DNA of 64,000 nucleotides from assembly GCF_014905175.1 (NCBI RefSeq), contig NC_057790.1:25074469-25138468 (forward strand), read 5' to 3'. Positions 12,294 to 24,200 of this stretch are shown in pieces. The notes under the pieces are model-generated. The model saw nothing but the letters and a program-made list of their open reading frames with translations, was not told the DNA's origin and made no database searches. A program made the translations under genes and the position numbers. Numbering within the stretch: the stretch's first letter is position 1; each line of letters starts with the position of its first letter. Source of the stretch: Aphidius gifuensis (Eukaryota; Arthropoda; Insecta; Hymenoptera; Braconidae).

Positions 12294-12530
12294 CTTGCTG
12301 TCTTTTATTTTCAATAAACAGTTATTTTTAATCCACAAAAAATATCACTATAAAAATAATTTAATTTATAAATAAATTTTTTTTTATACACAATTATTGT
12401 TCAACAATAATTATAAACAATATGTATTTTTTTTTTTTTATACGAACAAAGGTTCATTTGTTTACTAACACGTGTTTTGATTACATTTATCTGCTGGCTC
12501 TGTTTATATTTTTTATATTGGGAATCCCAC

Positions 12531-12605
12531 AGGAGAGCGCCGCGACAGTTTAGCTTAATTATATTGTAATCATGGTTTACATGAAAACTGTCGCGACACT
12601 CTCCT
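12531..12605. repeat. GC-rich 21-bp inverted repeat (hairpin)
   Basis: The left arm AGGAGAGCGCCGCGACAGTTT (12531-12551) pairs with the right arm ending AACTGTCGCGACACTCTCCT (to 12605) with two mismatches, leaving a loop of about 33 bases. It stands out in the surrounding A/T-rich sequence, 1.56 kb before the Fanzor start codon. It could be a small fold-back element, a structured RNA or a regulatory site. Confidence 0.75.
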
Positions 12606-14163
12606 TAAATTATATTATTAATTTTATTTTCATGTAATGATAATTTACGAATTTTTCGGCCTCCCCTCTCTTGTGCCCTGCTAAATTCGCGAAATCAGTT
12701 GCATTGAGAAAAAACAACAGGGTGACAATAGCGACATTAGTTTTAAAAAAAAGTTGAGCGTCCGTGCATCTCATTATTATTATCTCATTATTATTGAAAT
12801 AAAGCTGAAAATTAATTGAGTAAGTAATAATAATTGAAAAAAAATAATAATATAATAATAAATTGATTTTATAGGTATATACCTATCAATTATTAATATT
12901 TTTGTCAATCTTTATATTAATATTTTTTCTCTCTCTTCTCATTTCTTGAAAATGCTCCGAAAAAAAAAAAAAAAAAAAAACAACAGCCAACGGTTGAGTC
13001 GCCATTTTATCATTATTGCAATAATTAATGAAGCAAGGGTTAGTCGTGTATAAAGTTACTCCGTGTTTATCCTGTTATTTATCAATAACTATAGTCGTAA
13101 TATATTGTAAAAACATAATTAACTGATACTTTTATTCATAAACATTATTTTGGTGCGTAAAAAGTAAAGAGTTTCAGTCAATTAATTGTTTTTTTTTGAG
13201 TAAGTGAGTGAGCAATTTTTATCTGATCTTTTGTCCTGCTTCTACGTATGTATTTATTATTCTCTGTCTTTATCTGTTTTATTTATAATTTTATTTTTGA
13301 TAACATAAACAAATCAAGATTCGTTTCGCGATAAATATTATTTATGTCGGTGAAATAAATTTAAATAAATATATTTTGTACACGCGGTAGTGCAATTTTT
13401 TTTTTTTTTTTTTTAGATTTTTTATCATGGTTCATTTTCATTTATATGCTATCGAACGCTGCCTATAGATTCCAAGAATTGTGACTTGTTTTTTATGCTC
13501 ATTTTTTTTCAACGGACATGTCTTGATTTTCCCCCTTTTTTTTTTTTTTTTTTTTCTTTTATTCTTTTTATGAACGTTTGAATGATTTTTTCCATTTTAT
13601 TTAAATTTTTTTTTCTCATTTTTCTAACACTCTTATGCAGAAAAAATATAATTAATGTAATATATATTTTAATTTTCAGCATAAATGAGAAAATAACTCA
13701 GAAAATAATTAAATCATTAAATTTATTAAATTGCAAACAATTGAAAAAATTAAAAATCAAAAACATCATAATAAATTAAAATTATTATCTATTTTATTTT
13801 TTTTTTTTTTTTGGTGAATAAATTTTTTTAATAAACGTGAATATAATGTCGGAATTTTCTCTATTTTTTTTTCATTCTGTATGCACAACAAGCATCAATA
13901 ATAATGAAATTAATTACTGAAAAAAAAAAAATTATTAATACAAATATTTATAAAATAAAAAAAAATATAAAAAAATAAAAGATAAAACATTTCAATTTTC
14001 ATCACTCAAATAAATTAATATTTTAATGATTTTTTTATATTTTAAATATGATAATTAAAATATACAATTGTTTTATCTTTTTATTATTATTATTATTTTT
14101 CAAATTAATTTTTTTTTTGTGTTATTACAGATTCCAAAGATTAATTTGTCTGGAAATCAGAAA
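12606..14163 (+). promoter_or_regulatory. Upstream and 5' UTR region of the Fanzor gene
   Basis: Long T and A runs with a slightly less A/T-rich part at about 12650-13250. A pyrimidine tract and acceptor GTTATTACAG (ending at 14130) precede the start codon by 33 bases, so the leader is probably spliced. No other gene is supported here. Confidence 0.45.
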
Positions 14164-17100
14164 ATGTCAGAATCAAGAAGATCAACCAGACAATCAAGTC
14201 GTATGCACCAACAAAAAGTACCAAGACGAAAATCATCACCATCACCATCACCACCACCACCACCACTAAAACGACCCAGATATTTGGACATCGTAGATCC
14301 AGATACTGATGATGAAAATGATAATACCATCACAAGTCCTGCTTTATCTCAAAATTTACATGATAATCATACAATCAATAAATTATCACAAGAATTAAAA
14401 AAACTCAGTCAATCTGATGAAGTTGCCAATAAAATGGATTGTGATGATGAAGATGATATAGAATTATTATATCATGAAATTGATGAAATTGAAAAAAGAC
14501 AAGATACTGGTACAGCTGATAATGTTATTGTCAAAAAACAAAGAAGTGAATTGTCAACATCATTAAGTCAATCAAGGTAAATAATAATAATAATAATATT
14601 AATAAAAATCAATTAAAAAAATAATAATAAATTTTTTATAATAATAAAATAAATTTTTTTAGTAAAACATCATGGGTTGAAGTCTATTTATCACAAGAAA
14701 ATACTACAACACAAGCAAACAACACAACAAATTTAACAACAAGTGATTCAAATGTTAATGTGATTGCTTGTAATACAACAACGACAACAACAGATGCAAA
14801 TAGTATTGATGAATCATTTAAAATACCAGTTGTACCAGTACAACCACGTGCACCTTCACGTTCAAGATCTAAATCACAATGTTCATCGTCATCACGACAT
14901 TCATCATCATCATCAACATCAGCAGCATCATCACAATGTTCATCAACTAGTAAAAAAACATCATCTGGAAGATCAGTATCTGCGGGTTTTAAAAAATTTG
15001 AAGGTCAAAATACAAGAACAAGAACTATACAGATGGGACTAAAAACCTTGCTACAAATTAAAAATACTCAAAGTGAAAAATACCATATCTATCAAAAAAT
15101 AATTGATATTGTAAAGAGAACATCAGAATGGCGAATAGCATCGAGTATTTTTACAGAATTTTGTATCAATCATGAAAATGGTATAATATTAAATTTGATT
15201 GCAACTGGTGATCCAGTTCAAGTTATATCCAACTGTTTCAAGATTTTAATAAAAAATTCGAGGATAAAATGTCATGAAGCTATTTTAGATTTGGTGAATG
15301 AGTATGATGAATTAAGACCAGAACCTATTAACAAAAAAACTCAAAAAATAAAAGTAAAACATGATATGAAAAATTTGAGTAGAATAGTGGATAGTGTTGT
15401 TATGGAATACATTAAAAATTTCAAAACTAATTTACTAACTCATGGCTACAAGCATTTAAAGCATTTTATACAAGATGATATGAAAGTAACACATGTTGAA
15501 GCTAAAAAAATTATTGATACATTATTTTTGCAAAACAAACATCCAGACATTCAATTATTTGATGACTTTGAAAATTTGGATTTCAAATTATTCAATAAAA
15601 AAGAAAATTGGAATATTTTTGTACCTTTTTTTGCTAAGTTACAAAAATTAACTAAAAACAAATTTGTACTTGTTCCAATTAATAAATTTGGTTGGGCACA
15701 TGTTCATATTTCTAGTTCAATTCTAACTTCACTTGAATATTTATTTTTTCCAAAAGTAAAAGGACAAAAAAAGCCAATAATACATAATAATTTGTGGGAA
15801 GAAGTATTTGGAATAAATAAAGACACACCGTTTGGTGAAAAATTTGGTGAATCTTTATCAACAAATGGAGCTGAAGTTTCCATACTCCAATATGTTGAAA
15901 ATAAAGTAGACATATCGAATCATTTAGATAAAATTGAAAAACAATTTGAAAATAAAATAATAAGTGAAGATAAAATTGAAGGTATTAAAATTTTATCTAA
16001 TGTTAATCTTGAAACAATTAAAAAAACAAAATACACACGAATAAATTGTATTGATCCTGGTGAACGAGTACCATTTGCTACAGTAATTGTTAAAAATATA
16101 AATGATTTTGGGGATAAAAACAAAGAATATCGGTATTGCCAAAAAAATAGTACATTTTTATATAAATCTGGATTTTTTAGTAGTGAAAAAAAAAGAAAAA
16201 AAATCACAGGTGAAGCCGATAAAAATGTGGAAAATATCACAAAATTGAAAGAATTCAATGATCCAAATAATAAAGTTGAATTGAATTTAAAAAATGCAGA
16301 TAACTATAAATCAAATTTAAAATACAGACTACTCTGCTATTACGAATTACAACATGTTTATGGTCAGCTTAAATATGTATTAAATAGATGGCATAGAAAA
16401 ATTCAATTAAGACGTGCTTTTGATAGACAGGTGAATTTTTTAGCCTATGGTCTTGGATCAAAAAAAAATATTAAAAAACCAATCATACCTGATGAAATAA
16501 AAAAACAAAAAAATTTAAAAATACATGATCTAAAACAAGCTAGAAAACAAAAATATAAATTAGAACATCCTGATGCTGATAAAAATAAGGATAAAACTAA
16601 GAGTAAAATAAAAAAAGAAAAAAAAATTTATCGACAAGAAAAATTGGCTGAAAAACATCAGGCAACATTATCCAATGAAGAAAAAAAAAGAAGAGAAAAG
16701 AATAGAAAACAAGAACTTGAAAAAAAAATCAAAAATAAAAACTTGAAAAAACAATTGAATATTCAAAAAGCATTAAATTTCAAACGTAAGCAAGAAGAAT
16801 ATCAATTGAGGAAAAAAAATTATCAACAAAAGTTAAATAATAATAATAATAATAATAATCATCATCATCCTCATGTCAATACTAATAATGAAAAAGTATT
16901 AATACTAATTGGAGAAACAAAAATGATGCCAGGTATTAGAGGCTATCGACATCCACCATTATTGAAAATTGAAAGAAAATTGCTGAAAATGGAGGACGTT
17001 ACTGTTGTACGTGTAGATGAATATCGCACCACACAAAACTGCAGTGTCTGTTTTCAGCAATTAGTTGTATCAACAGATGGCCATCGATACTGTTTTTGTC

Positions 17101-17243
17101 CCCATTGTAAAATCACATGGAACCGTGATCTAAATGCTGCCAGAAATATTGGTGGTAAGGCTCTGGCACATTTAGGAATAAACAAAAAACATACAATTGA
17201 CAACTATATAAATTTTAAACGTGGGGGCAGAAAAAAAAATTGA
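14164..17243 (+). CDS. Fanzor: eukaryotic TnpB-like RNA-guided endonuclease
   Basis: Two exons, 14164-14576 and 14663-17243 (TGA), give about 997 residues. Fanzors are eukaryotic homologues of TnpB; characterised members cut DNA guided by an associated RNA. Residues 1-200 are disordered, with RRSTRQS, an acidic patch and Ser/Arg-rich runs. The middle shows the family pattern (LVPINKFGWAHVHI; TNGAEVSI near residue 538). RuvC-I is CIDPGER with Asp602. After a long Lys-rich insertion with an Asn/His run, LIGETK (Glu889) and VDEYRTTQNCSVC (Glu924) precede a four-Cys zinc ribbon (CSVC, CPHC) and RuvC-III WNRDLNAARNI with Asp960. Either glutamate could be the RuvC-II residue. All catalytic elements are present, so the enzyme looks intact. 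The length and large inserts resemble Fanzor1. It lies between two module-gene copies. No terminal repeats or guide RNA recognised. Confidence 0.93.
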
Positions 17244-17785
17244 ATTGTTATTATCATTATTATTATTCATTAAAATATGTATTTTTATTTTCATAATATT
17301 TAATTTTCTTTTTTTTTTTTTTCTTTAAATCATTTTTTTTATTATAAAAATTGTAAATTAGTTATTTGAGGACACATACAGAGAGATATTGATTAAAAAA
17401 ATTTAGTATATCAATGTTTGTGTTATCAAACTTAAATAACTGATAAATAATAAGCGTTAATAGTCTTAATTTTAACGAGAGTCCACATGGACATGGTTGA
17501 GAGGCCATATGGAATATCACTAAAATATCAATAAATATCAATATCAATAAATTAATGTTGCGCAGTCGTTGTTTGTTTATTTTATTCTTTTTTCATTATG
17601 TATTCCAATGAATGTTACAATTAAAAACAAAACATAAAACTTTATCGATATCAGTGTAACTCAATTTTGTCATTGTTGAAAATTTAAGATAATAACAAGT
17701 AAATACCCACGTTGTTGTTGAAAAATATCTATGACAGGTTAGTTGAACACGTGATAAGAAATAATTAATTCATAATAATTACATC
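17244..17785 (+). promoter_or_regulatory. Fanzor 3' flank and promoter/leader of module gene copy 3
   Basis: The first ~110 bases are A/T-only 3' flank without obvious stem-loops. From about 17500 the sequence resembles the leaders of copies 1 and 2 (CGATATCAGTGTAA near 17645, TGACAGGT near 17732, ACATCATGG at the start), though the upstream TATA-like element is not conserved here. Confidence 0.45.
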
Positions 17786-20252
17786 ATGGAAGAATATTTA
17801 ATAAATGAACCATGTAAAAAAGATGAGAAAACAAAACAAAAATTCACAGATGCTTTGCAACTTTGCTTGGATCTTCTGAATGAAAATAACAACATTTATC
17901 GAAATAATATAGAATACAGTAGTAATAATATATTAACACGAAAATCAGCAATAATTGGTCATGAAATGTATGAATTTTTTAAAGAAACAATAAATAATCT
18001 AACAATTAAAGAAGAAATAATTGAACCACATACAGAAAAAATAAAATTAAAAAGAGTTTCTGTTAAATTGGAACGATTGGATCCTGATGTTATAAAAAAT
18101 TTAACTGAGAAAAAAAATAAGAATGTGTCTATTGTTAATGATAATGATGGTGTAAAAAATGTTGAAACACAAAATAAACCAAAAACATTTAAAAAACCAA
18201 AAAATGTGTATATAAGTCAAAAAAAGAAATTGGAAATAATTAATTTGATACGAAAACACCCAACTTGGACAATGAGAATGATTAAAGAAAAAAGTAATTA
18301 TTATAGTTGTCAATTACCTCAAGTTAAACAATGGATAGCAAAATTTAAAAAAGGTGGATCGCATTCTAAGCTTATGAATATAATAAATCGTCATGTATAT
18401 GGAAAATATATTAAATTTAAAAGACAAAATAAAAATATTACTGATGAAGATTTAACAAAATGGGCTGGTGATGCTATTGAAAAATATAATATTTCATATT
18501 CGAAACATTTTGAACTCCAGATAAATTGGTTGGAACGTTTTAAACGAATATATTGTATATCTGTGTCGAAAAATCCTGATGGTCAAGATGATAGTGATAA
18601 TGACAGTGATGATGATGATGACGATGATGATGATGATGATTCTGATAATAAAAGTAAGTATAAAAGAATTGTTTTTGAGAATTTGAATCATAATTTAACA
18701 ACTAATAATTGGTTAATTTTTTTCAGGTAATTCCTCAGACATTGCAAATGAAAATGATAAAGAAACTGATGATGTTGATGCATTAAATTTCAATGAAATC
18801 GATAAAGTTTCTGTTAAATTTTCAGAAAGAGTATATATTTCATTTGAAGATAAAAAAAAAATTGTTGATTTAGCACGTAATAATCCAACGTGGTCAATTC
18901 ATGAAATAAGAAAACATAGTAATTGTAATTATATACAAGGATTGAAACAAATACGTCATTGGAAAAAATGTGTTGACAAAGGTGTAAATGTTACTGATGA
19001 AATGAAAGAGATTAATAACTGGGTATATAAAAAATGTCTTTTGTATAAAAAAAAGAAAAAAAAATTATCAAATGAATTGATTAAAAAATGGGGACTTGAA
19101 GCTAGAGATATTATATTGTCAGAAGATAATAAACGTCACAGGACATCATTTGTTGCTGGTGATTGTTGGATTCATTATTTTAAAAAAAAATACAACATCA
19201 AAGGAAGAAATGCACGTGAATTACAAATTGTAGATAAAATGAAAATCAACAAAACATTTGATCATCGTTTTAAACCTTTAGGTATTCCATTTGAAACAAA
19301 ATTAAAAATTGTTAATACAGTACGTGAAAATCCAGACTGGACTCCAGATATGATAAAAAAACATTGTAAATATAATAAAAACTTGGACAGACAAACTATT
19401 CGTGAATGGACAGAACAAGTTAAGAGAGGTGGTTCATATGTTGATAAAATGAAAAAAATTCACGACTGGATTTATCAAAAATGTATTGATTATAGAAAGA
19501 ATTATAATCAACTTAGTTATAAAAATATCAGAGAATTTGGTCGGCAAGCTTATGAAATTTATTTCCCTGATAAAAAAAATAGAATACCATTTACAGCATC
19601 AGAGGGTTGGATTTATAAATTTAAAAATTCATTTGGTATCGTTGGCAGATCACCAAATTTAATAATTACAAATAAATTAACCAATGGTAATTATATAAAA
19701 TTAACAATAAAAATTATAAAATATATTTAACAAATTAATAATTAAATTAAATTTACAGACGAAATTTCGGATACGACTGAAGCTCCAAACGAGGAATCAC
19801 CTGTTGCTCAAGATGAGTCTGATGATGATAGCTCAGTTGAATCAAATGACAAAAAAAGTAGAGTTACGTATGATGATAAAATAAAAGTTATTAAATTAGC
19901 ACGCGAAAATCCAACTTGGACAATTGCAATGCTGCGACAAGTCAGTGGTGTAAAGTGTTTAAAAGGAATAACAACACTTGATTTATGGAAAAAAGAAGTT
20001 AAAAATGGAGGAAATAAACGTGATAAATCATACAGACTAAATCAGTGGCTTGATAATAAAGTCAATGAATATAAATCCAAGAATAAAAAACTGACACGTG
20101 AAATAATACAAGGTTTTTTAGATGAAGCAGAAAAAAGTTTAAAGATTAAAAATTTAATCACCCCAAAAGGTAGAACATGGTGGTGTAAATTCAGAAAAAG
20201 ACATAATCTTGATATTAATTGTCACGTACCAAAATCAAAAGTAAATAAATAA
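17786..20252 (+). CDS. Tandem CENP-B/Tc5-type DNA-binding module protein, copy 3 (open)
   Basis: Three exons, 17786-18653, 18727-19686 and 19759-20252 (TAA), all in phase, encode about 773 residues. After the shared head (MEEYLINEPC ... MYEFFKE), four modules follow: D (LEIINLIRKHPTWTMRMIKE ... WLERFKRIY), an acidic stretch of Asp residues, A (KIVDLARNNPTWSIHEIRK ... FKKKYNIKGR), B (KLKIVNTVRENPDWTPDMIK ... FKNSFGIVGR) and C (KIKVIKLARENPTWTIAML ... FRKRHNL). Each is a psq/CENP-B-like helix-turn-helix joined to a Tc5-type domain of the Tigger/pogo/CENP-B class. It lacks a DDE catalytic domain, so transposition by itself is unlikely. Binding of repeated or extended DNA sites is the natural inference. 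This is the best candidate for a working member. Confidence 0.82.
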
Positions 20253-20360
20253 GAAAACAAAAATTTTTTTTTAAACATATAAAATATAACTTAATTTCTA
20301 AATCAACTTAATTTTTATTTATTCATTATTATTAATAAAGAAATTGTTAAATTAAAATAC

Positions 20361-20400
20361 TACTTGTTTTTTGTCGGTTATAAAAACACCATCTTTTCCA
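20361..20400 (+). promoter_or_regulatory. Orphan copy of the module-gene TATA-like element
   Basis: TTGTCGGTTATAAAAA at 20371-20386, flanked by CTACTTGTT and a CTTTTCCAGCAA remnant, matches the promoter blocks before copies 1 and 2 but is followed by no module gene. It is probably the left edge of a lost fourth unit. Confidence 0.6.
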
Positions 20401-21269
20401 GCAAATTTTTTGCATCAAAACAATTGAACAAAAGCAAAGCAAAAAAAAGAATAAAAAAAAACCACGCGAATAAAAAATCCTCAGACATAAATTATATCTG
20501 TACATGTCTATAATTAAAAGTGAACAAATCGATCAATAAAATAATCAAGTATTCATTAAGCAAAGTGCGATTAATAAATATTATCAATTTTCAATAAACA
20601 ATTATTCTTAAAACTTAAATAATTACCAATAATACAAATTCTAACCTCAAAAACATAAAAACCAAGTGTTGCTTCTTCAACCCCTTCAATCATCAAAACA
20701 CATTTAAAATTTTTCAACAATCATCATAATAAACTACATAAAACTTCAATTAAAAAACATCAATTAAACAATACAATTATCATTACAACAATTATTAACT
20801 TGTAAATAATAATAATAACACCTAAAAAAATAAAACACAGACAATGTCATGATAGCAAGTGAGAAACAAGATAATAAAGATAATTATTTTCATTAGCAAA
20901 TAATACAATATAGTAAAATAAAAAAGATCATAGTATAATGATAAATCATGTGTCAAAATACAAATGACGTGAAATACACAAAACAAGAGGGGATGAAGCA
21001 ATAAAAAAAGCAAAAAAAAAAATAAATAAATTACACACAGTAAAGCATTAAAGTCCAGGACATGTTTGTGTAATTGTGTGTGAAAGAGTAAAAAAAATAA
21101 AAAAAAAAAATAAAAAAGTGACAGAAAAATAAAAAATAAAAATTAACTACTATTTCGTTGAGTTAACGTCGAATCGAAGTTGAGCTTTATCATTTAATAT
21201 TATGCGCCATTGAGAAGTGTAGACTGAGTGAAAATAAATTTTTTTAATTATCGAAATATTGAGCATAAA
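20401..21269 (+). promoter_or_regulatory. Promoter and 5' UTR region of bobby sox
   Basis: A/T-rich sequence. The part around 21140-21230 (GTTGAGTTAACGTCGAATCG and following) is more complex and probably lies in the leader. No other gene is supported. Confidence 0.4.
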
Positions 21270-24200
21270 ATGGCAACCAATAATCAAGAAAAAAAGGTAA
21301 TTATTAAATTAAATAAATTAACATATTTATTTATAATTATCATTTGTTAAATTACATGTATCCCTACTATTTTCATTCATTAATCACAATAAATTAGACA
21401 CATTGTTTTTTATTTTTTTATAAATAAAAATATTCATGAATATTCGATCATCATTGGGTTTACAGGTCGAACAAAATATCCATGTGTATGTAGCTGTGTG
21501 TAGCTAAATAATTATATTTTTTTTTATTTTTATTTTTTCGTGTATGCTTGTGTGTTAGTTTTTAATATTAAAAAAAGAAAACGTGATAACGGAGTGCAGC
21601 AACCTTGAGAACAATTCGAGGTCTTTTTGTGTTTAGATTTTTCATTTTTTTTTTTATTTCCCCAAAATTAACTAGATGATAATTTAATATTAAAAATTTT
21701 TCATTTGATATTTTAACGAGAGTTAAAATTAGTTGTTTTTTTTTTTTTAGTGCTAATATTTTGACAGTTATTTACATACTCAAGACCAGCTGTCACTTTT
21801 TATTTTTTTTATTTTTTATTACTTATGGGCGTGTGTGTGTTTGTGTGTCATCAGTACAATCTGGGATTCACATTATTATTCTTCAATCTGTTTTGACTTG
21901 TTTTGGATGAATTGTCGTTTTGTGATATATTAATTTTATTTATAAATATTAATAATAATATTATAAATTATTAAATATTTTGAGATAGCTATTCGACTTG
22001 TTTATGAAAATTAATTTTAATTATTAATCATGCAATCTGTGGATATTATTAGTGATAAAATTGAACAGGTATTAATTTAATAGAATTTTTTTTTCTTTTT
22101 TATATTTTATAATGACTTTTAAACAATATCATATTTAAAGATGGAATTGTGAGTTATACTTGTGATGAATAAAATGGCGTTTCAGTTTGATAAAAAAATT
22201 TTTATAATTTTATTTCTTAAAAGTAAAATAATAATTATAAATTTCTAAAATCAAATTAATGTTTTTTTTTTTTTGTTGTTTTTAATTTTTTAATTATATT
22301 TAATTTAATTTTTGTATTTTGTAAATTTGTTTTTTGATTGATTAACATATTTTTGCTGACTTGCATAATTGGAAAAATTACATTTGGATCAATTTACAAG
22401 TAGCATTAATTGTTTAAATATAACAATGTTAAAGATTGCAAAATATTATTCAAGTATGATTACGTGGAAGCAAGAGAGAGTCATGAATTTTATCTATGAT
22501 TGAGTCATAGTTGTATTTAAAAAGGAAAATATATAACTAATTTAATTAATTTATTGTTATTTAAAGGAACAAAAAGAATCACAAGAACCTGCTCATCATG
22601 CAAGGCGACCAATGAATGCTTTTTTAATTTTTTGTAAACGACATCGTGCATCTGTAAGATTACATTTTCCACATCTTGAAAATAGAGCTGTTACTAGAGT
22701 TCTTGGTGAATGGTGGGCTACATTATATCAAGATCAAAAACAATCTTATATTGATTTAGCACAAGAAGTAAGATTAAATTAATAATTCAATAAAAAATTT
22801 CAAGCTTTAATATTAAATAATAATTTTAACAATTGTTTTTTTCAGTATAAAGATGCATTTTTAAATGCAAATCCAGATTTTAAATGGTATAAATTACCAG
22901 CACCACCATTACGTACATTAACAACAAGACCAACAAATAAAAAACAAGATACATCATCAAATTATGATGATTCAGAATTATCAAATGCCAATTATGAGTC
23001 TTCCGATTGTCATCATCAAGATAATACAACAAATAAAAATGAAGAAGCTATACAACCAGGTAAATTAGCTGATGAAACACAAATTGGTGGTTTAAGTTCA
23101 TTATTTACACCTTCTAAAAATGATGAACAAGATATTATACCAGTTAATATAACAACAGCTCCTTCAAGTGAACAAAAATTTCCAAAACCACCAAAAAAAC
23201 GTTACACTGAATTGTCCATTGATTTTGAACAAAAACGTGATTGTAAAGTTGATTTATTTGGTGAAGATAATAATGCTGAATCAAACAACAATTTGGTAAT
23301 TATTTTAAACTTTTATTGCTATTAAAATTTTAAATAAAAATTATAAATTTCTTGGTATTTATTATAATACTGAAATTTTATATTTTTAATGATAAAATAA
23401 AATGCAAATACATACGCGCAATTTTATGTTACAACAGCTGCATGAAAAAAAAATAAATTTTTATTGTTTATATTTTTTTTTTCTTTTTATTAAATTTGTT
23501 TTGAAATAAAAAATATAATTGTGTAATGATTATGTTTATAGAATGAGGAGGAAGATAAACATGATACAAACTACTCGGATCACAATGCATCATTAGACGA
23601 TAGTCATTATTTAGGTGAAAGGAGTTGTAAAGGAGTTCGTTATCAAAAATTTCTTGCTGAACAATTGAAAACTAGTAGTGGTGGTGGTGGTGGTCCAGGT
23701 GGACAGCAAACAAAAAGAAAAAAACCTACTACTGCACCTTCATCAATGTAAGTTAATTGATAAATTTATTTTCCATGTAATTTTTAATAATTATTATTAT
23801 TTATTAATAAAGATAATTGGTATTTTATAATTTTAGAAATGATAATAAATGTTCAAAAGAAAGAAGAAATTCAATATCGTCAAATGTTAGTGAAAAGACT
23901 GATTCATTGAGTAGTGAAGGTGGCAATAGTAATCGTAGTGATTTAGAGCATCTTGTTGACAGGTAAATAATTTATCATTAAAAATATAAATAACAATAAA
24001 ATTAATGAATGATAAATTTTATTTAATTAGTGCTGAGGGTAGAGTTGAAGCATCAAAACCAGAAAATACTGAAACTGAAGAAGCTGAATCACAACAAAAT
24101 TATGAATGGACAACACGTAAACGTTTTAAAGCTGAAGATTTTAATCTTGAAAAAAAAATTGAAGCATTACCATCATTGAGTCTTGAAGAATTTCAAGAAA

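Noticed and set aside
13582..13779. Plus-strand frame of 65 codons upstream of the Fanzor
   Set aside because: Phe/Ile/Lys/Asn composition from A/T-rich DNA; no motif or splice context.
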